Shown: positions 1 through 8,589, numbered from the stretch's first letter. The stretch: DNA of 64,000 nt from UBA6059 sp040222235 (GCA_040222235.1 JAVKDO010000149.1:28791-92790); one strand, 5' to 3'. Numbers and translations: made by a program. The notes: generated by a model not told the origin, from the sequence alone.

Positions 1-1929
1 TGCGATGGCATTAGGATTCGTCTCTCGCTGCTGAATGGAATTAATGGTTTGGTTGACTATTCTCTCAAATTCTGTTTCATCCCACCTTGGTTCGAGTAGG
101 ACTTCACTGACCAAGTCCATGGTAGCCTCAAAATTACGAGCCAGACAGTTTCCAGAAATTTGAATGTATTCGTTGCTTGTGACCATGTTGATACTAGCGC
201 CCAGTTGGCCGATGGCATCCTCCAATTCCTCAGGGGTCTTATTGGCCGTACCTTCCATCATCATATCGGTGATCAAATTGGCCACTCCAGGTTTCTCCAG
301 GTCATCCAGGTAATGCCCCCCTTTGATTCTTATTGAGAAATTGACCAGAGGAAGCTCGTCTGTTTCGACACCATATACCCCCATACCATTATCAAGCGTG
401 GTTTTCCATATGGTTGGCGGCTTTACGATAGGAGCTTCACCAAACTCAGGCTCTACGGAGCGATCAATCAAAGATGTCGTCTTTGCGATGAGAGCGTCAC
501 CTTCTTCTTCTATTACTTCACTTTGTCCAAACTCATTGATGCCTTCCTCTTTGATATCTGCAACTGTCGCATTCGCTATCACAAGACTCGGCTCACCTTT
601 TGGAACAAAATTGGTAATGATGCTATGCTGATTGTAGATGTATTTTCTAAAAACACGCATCACGTCTTCTTGGGTGACGGCTTGGATATTGGCCAGGTCG
701 GTCTTAATAAAATCCGGACTTCCGGCAAATTCATTATAAAGTGCTAGTTGGAATGCCTTATCAAGGACCCCACTTATACCGTTGTAGAAATCAGTCTCTA
801 TTCCGGCTTTGATTCTGTCCAGATCCTTCACATCGAAACCTTCTTCATTGAATTTGGCCAATGCATCGTCCAATACCGTCTTGACAGAATCTAGACTAGT
901 TCCCTTATTGGCCCTCACCCTTATCGTGAATGTGCCGGCTAACTCTTGAGATTGATTAGACGAGGAGACAGCAGGCGCTACCTTGGATTCCTCAACAACT
1001 GCTTTGTACAATGGAGCTCTTTTACCAGTGGAGAGGATTTGTCCTAACGCATTGAGCGCCCAACTATCGGGATGAAACTGTTCTACGGTTGGGAACGTCA
1101 ACCTGATTTCTGGAAGCTGCGCAAAGTTGTCCTCATAGGAGAATGCTTTGGTTTCGGTCAATGAAACGGGCTGTGGCTGCATCGGTGTATCAATACCACG
1201 AGAGGGTATCTCACCAAAATACTTGTCAATCATGGGCTTCACCTCTGACTTCTCGATATCGCCTGTGATGACGAGTGTCGCATTATTGGGGCCATACCAG
1301 GTTTCGTAAAAGGCTTTTACATCCTCAAGTGTGGCGTTTTGCAGATCTTCAAGTTTCCCGATGACTGACCAGCTATAGGGATGTCCTTCTGGATAAAGTG
1401 CTTTTGAAATGACACTGCCGGTATGTCCATACGGTTGATTGTCGACTCTCTGTCTCTTTTCGTTCTGAACGATGGGTTTTTCGCCTTCGAGGCTTGCCAG
1501 GCTCACTGCATTGATGAAGAAACCCATTCTATCCGATTCCATCCACAGGACTTTTTCTAGCGCATCCTTCGGTACCACTTCATAGTAGACTGTCAAATCA
1601 TTCGACGTGCCTCCATTCATGGTACCACCCCAAGCATCAACATTTTTTAAAAACCCGCCATTGGGCACATTTTCAGAACGTTGGAAAAGCATGTGCTCAA
1701 AGAAATGCGCAAATCCAGTTCGTCCAGGCTTTTCCCTGTTAGACCCTACATGCATCAGGATAGCCACCGCTACAATCGGGTCGGATTTATCCTCATGTAA
1801 AATGACATCCATGCCATTATCAAGGGTGAATTTTTCGTAATCCAGAGAGAACTGCTCTTTCGCAGGCTCGTTGGAGCTACAGCCATTAAACAGAATGGAG
1901 ATGCAAATTAGGACGAGTAGTCGATTCAT
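1..1929 (-). CDS. M16 family zinc peptidase lipoprotein (3' end outside window)
   Basis: Insulinase-type protease, probably exported and lipid-anchored: residues 1-19 form a hydrophobic signal ending in an NGCSS lipobox. The M16 zinc motif HFFEH lies at residues 75-79. A second M16-like half begins near residue 490 (TLDNGMGVYGVE), so both halves of the two-domain fold are present. The ATG at 1929 is used because it directly starts the signal peptide. The frame stays open to base 1, giving 643 codons, so the C-terminus lies outside the window. Related pairs of M16 lipoproteins in Bacteroidota degrade small peptides in the periplasm; that role is inferred from the family. Confidence 0.93.
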   Translation of the reverse strand, partial: MNRLLVLICISILFNGCSSNEPAKEQFSLDYEKFTLDNGMDVILHEDKSDPIVAVAILMHVGSNREKPGRTGFAHFFEHMLFQRSENVPNGGFLKNVDAWGGTMNGGTSNDLTVYYEVVPKDALEKVLWMESDRMGFFINAVSLASLEGEKPIVQNEKRQRVDNQPYGHTGSVISKALYPEGHPYSWSVIGKLEDLQNATLEDVKAFYETWYGPNNATLVITGDIEKSEVKPMIDKYFGEIPSRGIDTPMQPQPVSLTETKAFSYEDNFAQLPEIRLTFPTVEQFHPDSWALNALGQILSTGKRAPLYKAVVEESKVAPAVSSSNQSQELAGTFTIRVRANKGTSLDSVKTVLDDALAKFNEEGFDVKDLDRIKAGIETDFYNGISGVLDKAFQLALYNEFAGSPDFIKTDLANIQAVTQEDVMRVFRKYIYNQHSIITNFVPKGEPSLVIANATVADIKEEGINEFGQSEVIEEEGDALIAKTTSLIDRSVEPEFGEAPIVKPPTIWKTTLDNGMGVYGVETDELPLVNFSIRIKGGHYLDDLEKPGVANLITDMMMEGTANKTPEELEDAIGQLGASINMVTSNEYIQISGNCLARNFEATMDLVSEVLLEPRWDETEFERIVNQTINSIQQRETNPNAIA

Positions 1930-2032
1930 ATGCTCACATGATTTATATGTTAACAAGGTAAAAAACTTATCCTAAACCTCCTTATCAAAAACCCATTGGC
2001 AAAATCCGTTAAATAGATTAACTAGGGTGTCC

Positions 2033-3523
2033 ATGACAGAAGCTACCGCAAAATCAGGCCTTACCAGGCAAATGGGTATCGTAGCATTGGCTGCTACGGG
2101 CATCTGCTCGATGCTGGGTGCGTCGATCAACGTAGTACCGTTCATGATCCAACGCAATGTGCCGGGTATTGGGCCGTATGTACTGCCTGCTTTCATCTTT
2201 GCGGCAGTGCCGGCGATATTGGCGGCATTTGCGTACAGTATACTGGCTTCTGCTATGCCTCGGGCGGGTGGTAGCTACATTTACGCTAGTCGTGGACTCA
2301 ATCCCTACCTAGGCTTTATCGCCAGCTTCTCGCAGTGGTTTGGTTTGTCTATTGTCATAGGCGTTGTATCGTATGTGATCGTGCCCTTCGTGCGCGATGT
2401 AGCGGTGGCACTCGAGTGGAGTGGCATGGCTGACGCCCTGGAGACGGGAGTCGTCAGGGTAGGGTTGGCATTGATCCTGCTCTGGTTGTTTGTGTTCGTC
2501 AATATCAAAGGGGCCAAGATGTACGAGCGCACGGTGATTCCGTTGATGATCCTGATGTTTGGGCTTGGTGCGATTGTAATAGTCGCTGGTTTCTATTTTA
2601 CCCCCGATGATTTTCAGGTGGGGCTTCAAGCCAAAGAGGGTAGGAGCTTTGTTCCGGCGACTGATGGAGAATTCAACCTAGGTACCTTCCTTGCAGCAGC
2701 AGCGCTGCTTTTCTCCAGCTTTATCGGTTTTGACTCTATCGCACAGGCGGGTGGTGAAGCCAAGAACCCCTCCAAATCATTGCCCTTGGCGATAGCGTTG
2801 GCGATTACGGTAGTGGGTAGCTTTTATATGCTCTTCACTGCGGCGGTGTATCATGCTGTGCCATGGCAGTTTGTAGCAGAGGAGGCCATGAAAAAAGACA
2901 TTACCGCTCCGGGCATGCTGAGCTATTTGATGCCCTCCGGTTTGGCGATAGCCGTGCTTGTCGGTGCTGCGATCGCTTTGATCAATGACCTACCGGCAAT
3001 GTTGCTGTCCGTCTCCAGACTGATGTTCGCCTGGGCGGAGGACGGTATCTTCCCAAGACAAGTGGCCAAGGTGCACCCGACGCTGCACACACCGCATATA
3101 GCGATTATCATGAGTGGTGTGATGGCCAGTATAGGCATCATTGGCAGCCATTTCGCAGGTGACTTTTTCCTTGGGATCGACATCATGGTCACGAGTATGA
3201 TGGTCAACTTCCTGCTGATGTGTGTCACCCTGATCACCCTACCTACCGTCAATCCGGCCCTTACCAAGGAGATTAAAGTCATCAAGAATCGCAGCATTCA
3301 GAAAGCGCTAGGCTGGTCGGGAGCGATCATCCTGACAGGCTTTCTTGCCGTGCATACCTGGAAGGACATCAACGCTGAGGTGAGCGCATGGTATTTTCAT
3401 TCGACACCCATCTGGCTGATTGTGATGTCCATCGCTACCGCAATATTCTACTACAAGCATCAAAACCTCAAAAAGGAGGGCGTAGATACCAAGACATTGT
3501 TTTCAACATTACCACCAGAATGA
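2033..3523 (+). CDS. APC-superfamily amino-acid permease
   Basis: About 496 residues with roughly 12 hydrophobic segments, starting with a Gly-rich first helix (ALAATGICSMLGASINVVPF) as in APC-type amino-acid/polyamine transporters. The FIGFDSIAQAGGEAKNPSK stretch near residue 235 matches the conserved F-x-G-F-(D/E) region of this superfamily. ATG at 2033 is preferred; a GTG two codons earlier (2027) is possible. The next gene starts 3 bases after the stop, so the permease probably feeds the reductase/RidA enzyme encoded there. Substrate unknown; an amino acid or amine is inferred. Confidence 0.88.
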   Translation: MTEATAKSGLTRQMGIVALAATGICSMLGASINVVPFMIQRNVPGIGPYVLPAFIFAAVPAILAAFAYSILASAMPRAGGSYIYASRGLNPYLGFIASFSQWFGLSIVIGVVSYVIVPFVRDVAVALEWSGMADALETGVVRVGLALILLWLFVFVNIKGAKMYERTVIPLMILMFGLGAIVIVAGFYFTPDDFQVGLQAKEGRSFVPATDGEFNLGTFLAAAALLFSSFIGFDSIAQAGGEAKNPSKSLPLAIALAITVVGSFYMLFTAAVYHAVPWQFVAEEAMKKDITAPGMLSYLMPSGLAIAVLVGAAIALINDLPAMLLSVSRLMFAWAEDGIFPRQVAKVHPTLHTPHIAIIMSGVMASIGIIGSHFAGDFFLGIDIMVTSMMVNFLLMCVTLITLPTVNPALTKEIKVIKNRSIQKALGWSGAIILTGFLAVHTWKDINAEVSAWYFHSTPIWLIVMSIATAIFYYKHQNLKKEGVDTKTLFSTLPPE

Positions 3524-3526
3524 CCC

Positions 3527-4975
3527 ATGGTACAATACACTGAGCTAGCACCGGGACTGAAGATCTCTCGCGTGCTCACTGGTCTTTGGCAGATCGCTGA
3601 CCTTGAAAAGGACGGCAACACCCTCGATCCTCATGAGACTGCTAAGTCGATGCTCCCGTATGTGGAGGCGGGCTTCACCACCTTCGATATGGCCGATCAC
3701 TATGGCTCTGCCGAGATCATCACGGGGACGTTCAAGAAGGAGCACGCCCTGGGCCCTAAGACCCAGCTGCTGACCAAGTGGGTGCCTAAGCCGGGCAAAG
3801 TGACCCGAGAAGATACACGAGCAGCCATCCAGCTTTCACTGGATCGGATGCAGCTGGATCGATTGGATTTGCTGCAGTTCCACTCATGGGTGTATACTGA
3901 TCCGGCATGGCTGGACTGCCTCTTCTGGCTACAGGAGCTCAAGGAGGAAGGACTGATCGGAGCGCTAGGTCTGACCAACTTCGATAGTGCGCATCTGCGT
4001 ATCGCTGTGACCAGTGGGATTGATATCGCCTCCAACCAGATATGCTATAGTCTGCTCGATCAGCGTGGTGGTCTCAAGATGCGAGCGACCTGTGAGGAGT
4101 TTGGCGTGAAGCTGCTGGCCTTTGGTACGATCGCGGGAGGCTTCCTATCGGAAAAATGGCTGGGCAAGGAAGAGCCTGCGCTGGACAACACGCTTACCAT
4201 GTCGCAGGCCAAGTACAAGCGCTATATCGATACCGCTGGCGGCTGGGGCAAGTTTCAGCACTTGTTGGTAGCAATTAAAGAGGTAGCTGAGAAGCATCAT
4301 GTGTCTATCGCTAATGTGGCCAGTAAGTACATGCTCGCACAACCTGCAGTGGCTGGTGTGATCGTGGGAGCTAGATTGGGTAAGAGTGCCCATGTCGAGG
4401 ATACCCTGAAGATGTTTGACTATGAACTGGATCAGACTGATCTGGAGCTGATCCAATCGGCACAGGCGCAGCTTGATCCTATCCCTGGCGACTGTGGCGA
4501 TGAGTATCGCAAGCCACCCTTTCTGACGGCTACCGGTGACCTTAGCGATCATCTCGATAGCATCCCCAAGCCTTTCGAACCTATTACTAAACTCGGAGGA
4601 GGCACCAAAGTCATGAGCGGCACCATCTGGGAAGAGGACTGTGGTTATAGCCGAGCCACGCGCCGTGGTAATCGTATCTCCGTTTCCGGAACGACCGCCA
4701 CGCACGGCACCAAGATGATCGGAGGACTTGACCCTGGTGCTCAAGCGCACTTTGTATTAGACAAAATCCAGGGTGCGATAGAATCTCTCGGTGGCAAACT
4801 GGAAGACGTAGTACGCACGCGTATCTTCGTCAATGACATTAACGACTGGGAACCCGTCGCTCTGGCACATGGAGACCGCTTCAAGGACATCCAACCTGCC
4901 AATACATTAGTAGAAGCCAAGCTCGTAGGAGAGGGCTATAAAGTGGAGATCGAGGCGGAAGCGGAGGTTAGCTGA
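3527..4975 (+). CDS. Aldo/keto reductase fused to a RidA-type domain
   Basis: Two-domain cytosolic enzyme of 482 residues. Residues 1-325 are an aldo/keto reductase: the catalytic tetrad is visible as D54 and Y59 (FDMADHYG), K84 (LLTKW) and H119 (LLQFHSW). Residues about 350-480 are a RidA/YjgF domain with the family's RTRIFVNDINDW stretch (Arg that binds the substrate carboxylate) and the terminal TLVEAKLV...VEIEAEA signature. RidA proteins hydrolyse reactive enamine/imine intermediates, so a joint reductase/imine-handling role on a substrate imported by the upstream permease is plausible. The permease stop and this ATG are 3 bases apart. The fusion is seen directly; substrate and reaction are inference. 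Confidence 0.9.
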   Translation: MVQYTELAPGLKISRVLTGLWQIADLEKDGNTLDPHETAKSMLPYVEAGFTTFDMADHYGSAEIITGTFKKEHALGPKTQLLTKWVPKPGKVTREDTRAAIQLSLDRMQLDRLDLLQFHSWVYTDPAWLDCLFWLQELKEEGLIGALGLTNFDSAHLRIAVTSGIDIASNQICYSLLDQRGGLKMRATCEEFGVKLLAFGTIAGGFLSEKWLGKEEPALDNTLTMSQAKYKRYIDTAGGWGKFQHLLVAIKEVAEKHHVSIANVASKYMLAQPAVAGVIVGARLGKSAHVEDTLKMFDYELDQTDLELIQSAQAQLDPIPGDCGDEYRKPPFLTATGDLSDHLDSIPKPFEPITKLGGGTKVMSGTIWEEDCGYSRATRRGNRISVSGTTATHGTKMIGGLDPGAQAHFVLDKIQGAIESLGGKLEDVVRTRIFVNDINDWEPVALAHGDRFKDIQPANTLVEAKLVGEGYKVEIEAEAEVS

Positions 4976-5015
4976 CAGTTGAAAACTGATAGTTTAAAAT
5001 CATTGCATAGCTGGA

Positions 5016-5378
5016 TTATTTGGTCACAATCCAAAAGGCATCTTTGTTAATCTCTATCATGAATGATTCATGGTTATTGTCAAGTTCGGCTATTCGATTT
5101 ATATAGTTTTCAAGAATGCCTAGAAGCTGTGCATTGGAAATGTTCCCAAGGTTGATCTTAATCAGTTTTTGAGGAGTGCGTTTTAGTAGGTAGCTATTTC
5201 TAAAATCCTGGTCTTTCGATATCAGAATTGCGTCATGAGTGTCGACGTAGGAAATAATTTCTTGATCCGGCGTATTCCACTTTACCAGGATGTTGTTGAC
5301 ATGCTCTGATTGATGTCCTAACTCTTCAAGGCGTTTGGATAGCCTAATAGAAATATGGACATCACATAGGAATCTCAC
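5016..5378 (-). CDS. DUF5615 PIN-like protein (putative toxin)
   Basis: 120-residue protein resembling the DUF5615/Mut7-C-type PIN-like nucleases. Acidic residues expected of the active site are visible: D6 (FLCDVHIS), D38 (NTPDQEI) and D56/D58 (SKDQDF). Its start overlaps the stop of the upstream DUF433 gene by 4 bp, the usual organisation of DUF433-DUF5615 toxin-antitoxin-like pairs. RNase activity is inferred from the family, not shown here. Confidence 0.85.
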   Translation of the reverse strand: MRFLCDVHISIRLSKRLEELGHQSEHVNNILVKWNTPDQEIISYVDTHDAILISKDQDFRNSYLLKRTPQKLIKINLGNISNAQLLGILENYINRIAELDNNHESFMIEINKDAFWIVTK

Positions 5379-5608
5379 CTTGGCTCCAGTTGGTACACCT
5401 CACCCGATACCGATAGGCGCGCATAATTCAAGCAAGCGGTGATGTCTTCCTTTTCAAGTTCCGGATGATCTGTAATAATTTGTTCTGTCGACATTCCAGC
5501 GCTTAGCATGTCCAAAATGACTTCAACGGGCCATCTCATGCCTCTTATGATTGGCTTGCCATGGCAAATTGCTGGATCGATCGTGATTCGTTTTGAGACT
5601 GTAGTCAT
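5375..5608 (-). CDS. DUF433 protein (putative antitoxin)
   Basis: 77 residues with the DUF433 pattern: ITIDPAICHGKPIIRGMRWPVE followed by an HTH-like SAGMSTEQIITDHPEL and EDITACLNYA. Such proteins resemble VapB-type antitoxins and precede DUF5615 genes. It is first in a two-gene unit whose second gene overlaps it by 4 bp. A possible -7 element (TAGTTTTG on the minus strand, 5625-5632) lies 17 bases upstream of the ATG, but I see no good -33 partner. Confidence 0.85.
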   Translation of the reverse strand: MTTVSKRITIDPAICHGKPIIRGMRWPVEVILDMLSAGMSTEQIITDHPELEKEDITACLNYARLSVSGEVYQLEPR

Positions 5609-5664
5609 AATTTAAATATACGAACAAAACTAAAGGAATGATATCTCTAGTTTGTCCCCGATTG

Positions 5665-5690
5665 GTTAGCGCACGCGTGTCGCGTGTGCT
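5665..5690 (+). repeat. REP-like palindrome, left of RAYT
   Basis: 26-bp GC-rich element whose core has 9-base arms (GCGCACGCG / CGCGTGTGC, one G-U pair) around a TGT loop. It lies just 3' of the RAYT stop codon. An exact copy in inverted orientation is at 6326-6351 and an exact direct copy is at 7498-7523. This is the arrangement in which RAYT transposases are associated with REP sequences. Confidence 0.88.
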
Positions 5691-5694
5691 GTTA

Positions 5695-6240
5695 TCAAAC
5701 AAAGTCGATTTCTAGCAGTCCTTTGCTCCCACTATAATCGAGAGCACTGCTGTACCTCCAATGCCAGGGTTCGTTAACAAAGCCTGCTACCACTGGATTT
5801 TTATGGATATAGTCAACTTTTTGATCAATTACTTCGGGACTCCATAGCTCGATTGGCTTATTATGATGCTGCCAGAACTGGTACTTGGAAACGTTACTGC
5901 TTTTTGATCCTGCTCTCTCAAACATCCACAATAGCCATTCTTTCCTACTCTCTTGAGGGTTTTCTTTAATCTGTTCTACTAGTTTCTTTGAAGTGAACTC
6001 TTTAAATCTACCTAATACAATTTCTGGGTTTTGTTCTTTCGCGCGGATGATTAGGTGAACATGGCTAGGCATTATTACCCAACAATAGATTTCAAGACCC
6101 TTGTTCTTCCTGCAATAATCAAGGCTATCTACTATGGTTCGACAGTACTCGTCCCTCACGAATAAGTCAATCCAATTGACCGCTGCGAAACTCACAAAGT
6201 AGAGCCCTTCTTTGTTCAAAAATTTGTATTTCCTACTCAA
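5695..6240 (-). CDS. REP-associated tyrosine transposase (RAYT, Y1/HUH)
   Basis: 181-residue IS200/IS605-like single-strand nuclease. The HUH metal motif is H60-V-H62 in MPSHVHLII; a candidate catalytic tyrosine is Y144 in VDYIHKNPVVAG, a region conserved in RAYTs. Flanked by inverted REP-like palindromes at 5665-5690 and 6326-6351, the expected substrates. Length is full for the family. The last 20 or so codons are duplicated in degenerate form at 7524-7590. Known relatives cut at REP hairpins; mobility of this copy is not shown. Confidence 0.92.
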   Translation of the reverse strand: MSRKYKFLNKEGLYFVSFAAVNWIDLFVRDEYCRTIVDSLDYCRKNKGLEIYCWVIMPSHVHLIIRAKEQNPEIVLGRFKEFTSKKLVEQIKENPQESRKEWLLWMFERAGSKSSNVSKYQFWQHHNKPIELWSPEVIDQKVDYIHKNPVVAGFVNEPWHWRYSSALDYSGSKGLLEIDFV

Positions 6241-6325
6241 GAATACCTGATCCGTTGTTTATTGTAAGAAAGATAATGACTGGATAACTAAATAGTGTGT
6301 CGCTTTCTAGGTCAAGTCATATTCA

Positions 6326-6351
6326 AGCACACGCGACACGCGTGCGCTAAC
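6326..6351 (-). repeat. REP-like palindrome, right of RAYT (inverted copy)
   Basis: Exact reverse complement of 5665-5690, located 86 bp upstream of the RAYT start. The pair brackets the transposase gene in opposite orientations. Confidence 0.88.
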
Positions 6352-6465
6352 GTGGGATTAGCTGATAGTTTTCATCTGTCAACCAATTGGAGGGGCATGA
6401 ATCCCTGAACCTTTGTTTGTTCTGAGAAAGATAGCTAATTGATTCATTGTAGCGCTTACTATGGT

Positions 6466-6489
6466 CACACACTACAGGCGTGCGCTAGC
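6466..6489 (-). repeat. Degenerate REP-like element
   Basis: Imperfect relative of the copy at 6326-6351 (shares GCGTGCGCTA and a run of alternating CACAC), between the RAYT region and the PLAT gene. The rest of the 6241-6536 interval shows no gene. Confidence 0.45.
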
Positions 6490-6536
6490 AGGGGGATGTG
6501 TATGCAAGAAGTATTTTTTTTTGTTATATTTAACAC

Positions 6537-7127
6537 ATGGGAAAAATTAAATATACAATAGTCGTTGCAACTGCCGATGAGAAAAAGGCTGGAACAGATG
6601 AAGATGTTTGGATAAGGCTGGTCGGGAATTTGCGCCCAACCCATGCGTTTCACCTTGATAATCAAAGTAATAATTTTGAGAGAAATAGGATTGATATCTT
6701 CGACATTTGGGATGAGGACATTGGAGATCTCCAGCGAATTGAGATAAAAATGACACCATCAGGTGAGAAGGATGTAGAGGATTATTGGACAAAAAATGTT
6801 CAGGATATGACTGGAATTAGTATTCCGAAAACAGGGAAAAGTCCTATGTGGAAGCCTGACTTTATAAGAGTATACAGGGACGCAGAACTTATGGACTGGC
6901 AACCAGTGTTTCACGGGGGTGAGGTTTACGGAAATAGTGAAAAGGGAAGACACATTAAATCCTTCTGGTGGACAGGGAAGGTGATTTTTAGACGATGGAT
7001 AGCTGCTAATGAAGCACCATGGAAAAATGATATTATACAGGATGAATTAGAATTTGACAAAGGATATCCATTTGGTCCTCGACCCAAAACTATTTTTGAC
7101 ATAATGAATGAGCATAACAACTTATGA
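6537..7127 (+). CDS. PLAT/LH2-domain protein, cytoplasmic
   Basis: 196 residues without a signal peptide. Residues 4-125 fit a PLAT (LH2/lipoxygenase) beta-sandwich: YTIVVATADEKKAGTDEDVW is the hallmark first strand and calcium-loop region, followed by NNFERNRIDIFDIWDEDIGD and IEIKMTP. The remaining 70 residues are Trp-rich (HIKSFWWTGKVIFRRWIA) and unassigned. PLAT domains bind lipids or membrane proteins. It stands alone between RAYT debris on both sides, suggesting an accessory origin. Specific function unknown. Confidence 0.75.
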   Translation: MGKIKYTIVVATADEKKAGTDEDVWIRLVGNLRPTHAFHLDNQSNNFERNRIDIFDIWDEDIGDLQRIEIKMTPSGEKDVEDYWTKNVQDMTGISIPKTGKSPMWKPDFIRVYRDAELMDWQPVFHGGEVYGNSEKGRHIKSFWWTGKVIFRRWIAANEAPWKNDIIQDELEFDKGYPFGPRPKTIFDIMNEHNNL

Positions 7128-7323
7128 TTTTTTGTTGATTCAAAATGAAATAATTGTTCGCTGGATTTAGTCAAGTTAGCCATTCAAGTGGGGCTCAAAG
7201 AAGCCTTTGGAAAGAGCTTATTTTAGTACAACTGAGCGTTGTGAAAGCCTAACAGTAAAATTGGCCGATTTGAGTCTTTTACGTCGTGCCAACTTATCGT
7301 TCAAATGACCACTTGATGCCGTT

Positions 7324-7341
7324 GTTGGTCTTGTGACCAAC
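7324..7341. terminator. Hairpin GTTGGTC-TTGT-GACCAAC
   Basis: Perfect 7-bp stem with a 4-base loop between the PLAT gene and the short leftward reading frame at 7388-7495. No T-run follows, so a terminator role is tentative. Apart from this and the RAYT remnant, 7128-7630 holds no convincing gene. Confidence 0.4.
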
Positions 7342-7387
7342 GACCTAATACTTGTCTGAAATTGTGTCAATGAGCGTGGAGAAGAGA

Positions 7388-7495
7388 CTAGATATTGGCC
7401 TGATCCAATCGTTTTTTGATGTCCGAAATATCTTGCTCCATCCTATCGAATATGTCCAACACGCTTTCATAGAAAAGATCATTTTCGGCCTTCAT
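7388..7495 (-). CDS. Short reading frame, possible gene remnant (35 aa)
   Basis: 35 codons from ATG 7495 to TAG 7388, starting directly after the REP palindrome at 7498-7523. The peptide (MKAENDLFYESVLDIFDRME, then a charged helix ending KKRLDQANI) is a plausible amphipathic helix and could be the tail of a gene cut by the repeat element. No family recognised; could equally be chance. Confidence 0.3.
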   Translation of the reverse strand: MKAENDLFYESVLDIFDRMEQDISDIKKRLDQANI

Positions 7496-7497
7496 TG

Positions 7498-7590
7498 GTT
7501 AGCGCACGCGTGTCGCGTGTGCTGTTATAAAACAAAGTCGATTTCTAGCAGTCCTTTGCCCCTCTATAATTGACAGCACCGCTGTACTCA
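7498..7590 (-). pseudogene. RAYT 3'-end remnant with REP palindrome
   Basis: Bases 7494-7588 align with 5661-5755: an exact copy of the 26-bp palindrome (7498-7523) followed by a degenerate copy of the last ~20 RAYT codons. One base has been lost, so the reading frame is shifted and closes early. Only the 3' end remains. This is decay of a second RAYT locus or a terminal fragment moved on its own. Confidence 0.75.
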
Positions 7591-7599
7591 ATATCCTAT

Positions 7600-7618
7600 C
7601 CTGAGTTTCAAACTCACG
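7600..7618. repeat. CCTGAGT-centred palindrome, imperfect
   Basis: CCTGAGTTTCAAACTCACG, related to the palindromes at 17375-17394, 49714-49736 and 50146-50167. It sits directly downstream of the gene at 7631-8146 and may act as its terminator. Confidence 0.45.
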
Positions 7619-7630
7619 ATAATTAGTAGT

Positions 7631-8146
7631 TTAGTTACTCTTCAAATAGGCATTCAATTGAAGGTTGAGTTCGTTCAATAAAGCGGTAATATCATCAAGA
7701 TATGCCTTATACTTTTTGATCACCTTACCCTTTTTAAAGTACATCTCACCGCCCGTAAGATCAAAATCTTCCAAGCCCATATCGTACTTGCTATTCAGCT
7801 TCAGCTGGATAGCAGTGGGTTTGAACTGGTACTGATCCTCTTCGAAGTTGAGACGAATGTGATAATGCGCAATGAAATATTTATCACTTAAGTTCACCGC
7901 ATTCCATTTAATACTGGTTAGTTCGATCATCTCACCCTCGATCTTCTCGTCTATTGATAGTTTGTACTCTTCTTGATTTTCTTCAATCCAGGTCAGCGTT
8001 TTTTCATAAAGTTCACTGCTGGCAAGATGATCGATACTGGATGTACAGAATTTGGGTTCTAATCCATTTGTTGTGATAGCAAAATCACCTTGACCGTAGG
8101 CGGTGACTGTCAATAGTAACCCGATACATAGGATTAAGTATTTCAT
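7631..8146 (-). CDS. Secreted hypothetical protein
   Basis: 171 residues with a clear signal peptide (MKYLILCIGLLLTVTAYGQG). The mature part is rich in charged and aromatic residues with alternating beta-type strands (WNAVNLSDKYFIAHYHIRLNF) and ends in an amphipathic helix (DDITALLNELNLQLNAYL). No family recognised. It is separated by 80 bp from the next leftward gene upstream, so co-transcription is possible. Confidence 0.75.
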   Translation of the reverse strand: MKYLILCIGLLLTVTAYGQGDFAITTNGLEPKFCTSSIDHLASSELYEKTLTWIEENQEEYKLSIDEKIEGEMIELTSIKWNAVNLSDKYFIAHYHIRLNFEEDQYQFKPTAIQLKLNSKYDMGLEDFDLTGGEMYFKKGKVIKKYKAYLDDITALLNELNLQLNAYLKSN

Positions 8147-8226
8147 TTGCTATAGTACCATTCAGCTAGGTGGAGGTTAGCAGTCTGGCATAGTTGGCGT
8201 TCCACACTTTCACTTGCAATGGACGA

Positions 8227-8589
8227 TTATGCTTTGCTGTTTATGACTTTTCTATCTAATAACTCTTTAATCTTTCTGGCCTGATTAGCCATGGTGGAAT
8301 CGGTCAACCACATACCAAACTTCGATTTTCCATCATGAAAGATAATGTTGGCTTTTTTGTAGGATTCGGCATGTGGGAAAAATGGAACAACATTACAAAT
8401 ACACGTAATTACCCTAAGCCATTTGGCGAATCTGGGGAACCATGGATTATTGAGTTCAACGGATTGCAGATCATTATAAGCGTAGTAGCCTGAGTGATCT
8501 TCTGTTTGTTCATCGATCACTTGAAAGCCATTGTCCAATAGCTGGAATTCAATCTTTGGGCTTTTTTTAAGTAGAATGTTTTCCTGCAT
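8227..8589 (-). CDS. Hypothetical protein, single hydrophobic segment
   Basis: 120 residues. A hydrophobic stretch around residues 57-71 (LRVITCICNVVPFFP) lies inside what reads like a small beta-rich domain (IEFQLLDNGFQVIDE, YYAYNDLQSVEL, ANIIFHDGKSKFGMW), followed by a C-terminal helix with a basic end. The strand pattern is reminiscent of PH-like domains, but this is a guess. Function unknown. Confidence 0.65.
   Translation of the reverse strand: MQENILLKKSPKIEFQLLDNGFQVIDEQTEDHSGYYAYNDLQSVELNNPWFPRFAKWLRVITCICNVVPFFPHAESYKKANIIFHDGKSKFGMWLTDSTMANQARKIKELLDRKVINSKA

Noticed and set aside
323..1840. Rightward reading frames at 323-747 and 1607-1840
   Set aside because: They are antisense to the M16 protease, which has clear motifs in the leftward frame.
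7352..7573. Rightward 73-codon frame across the REP palindrome
   Set aside because: It reads through the palindrome and the degenerate RAYT remnant on the non-coding strand and has no protein-like character.
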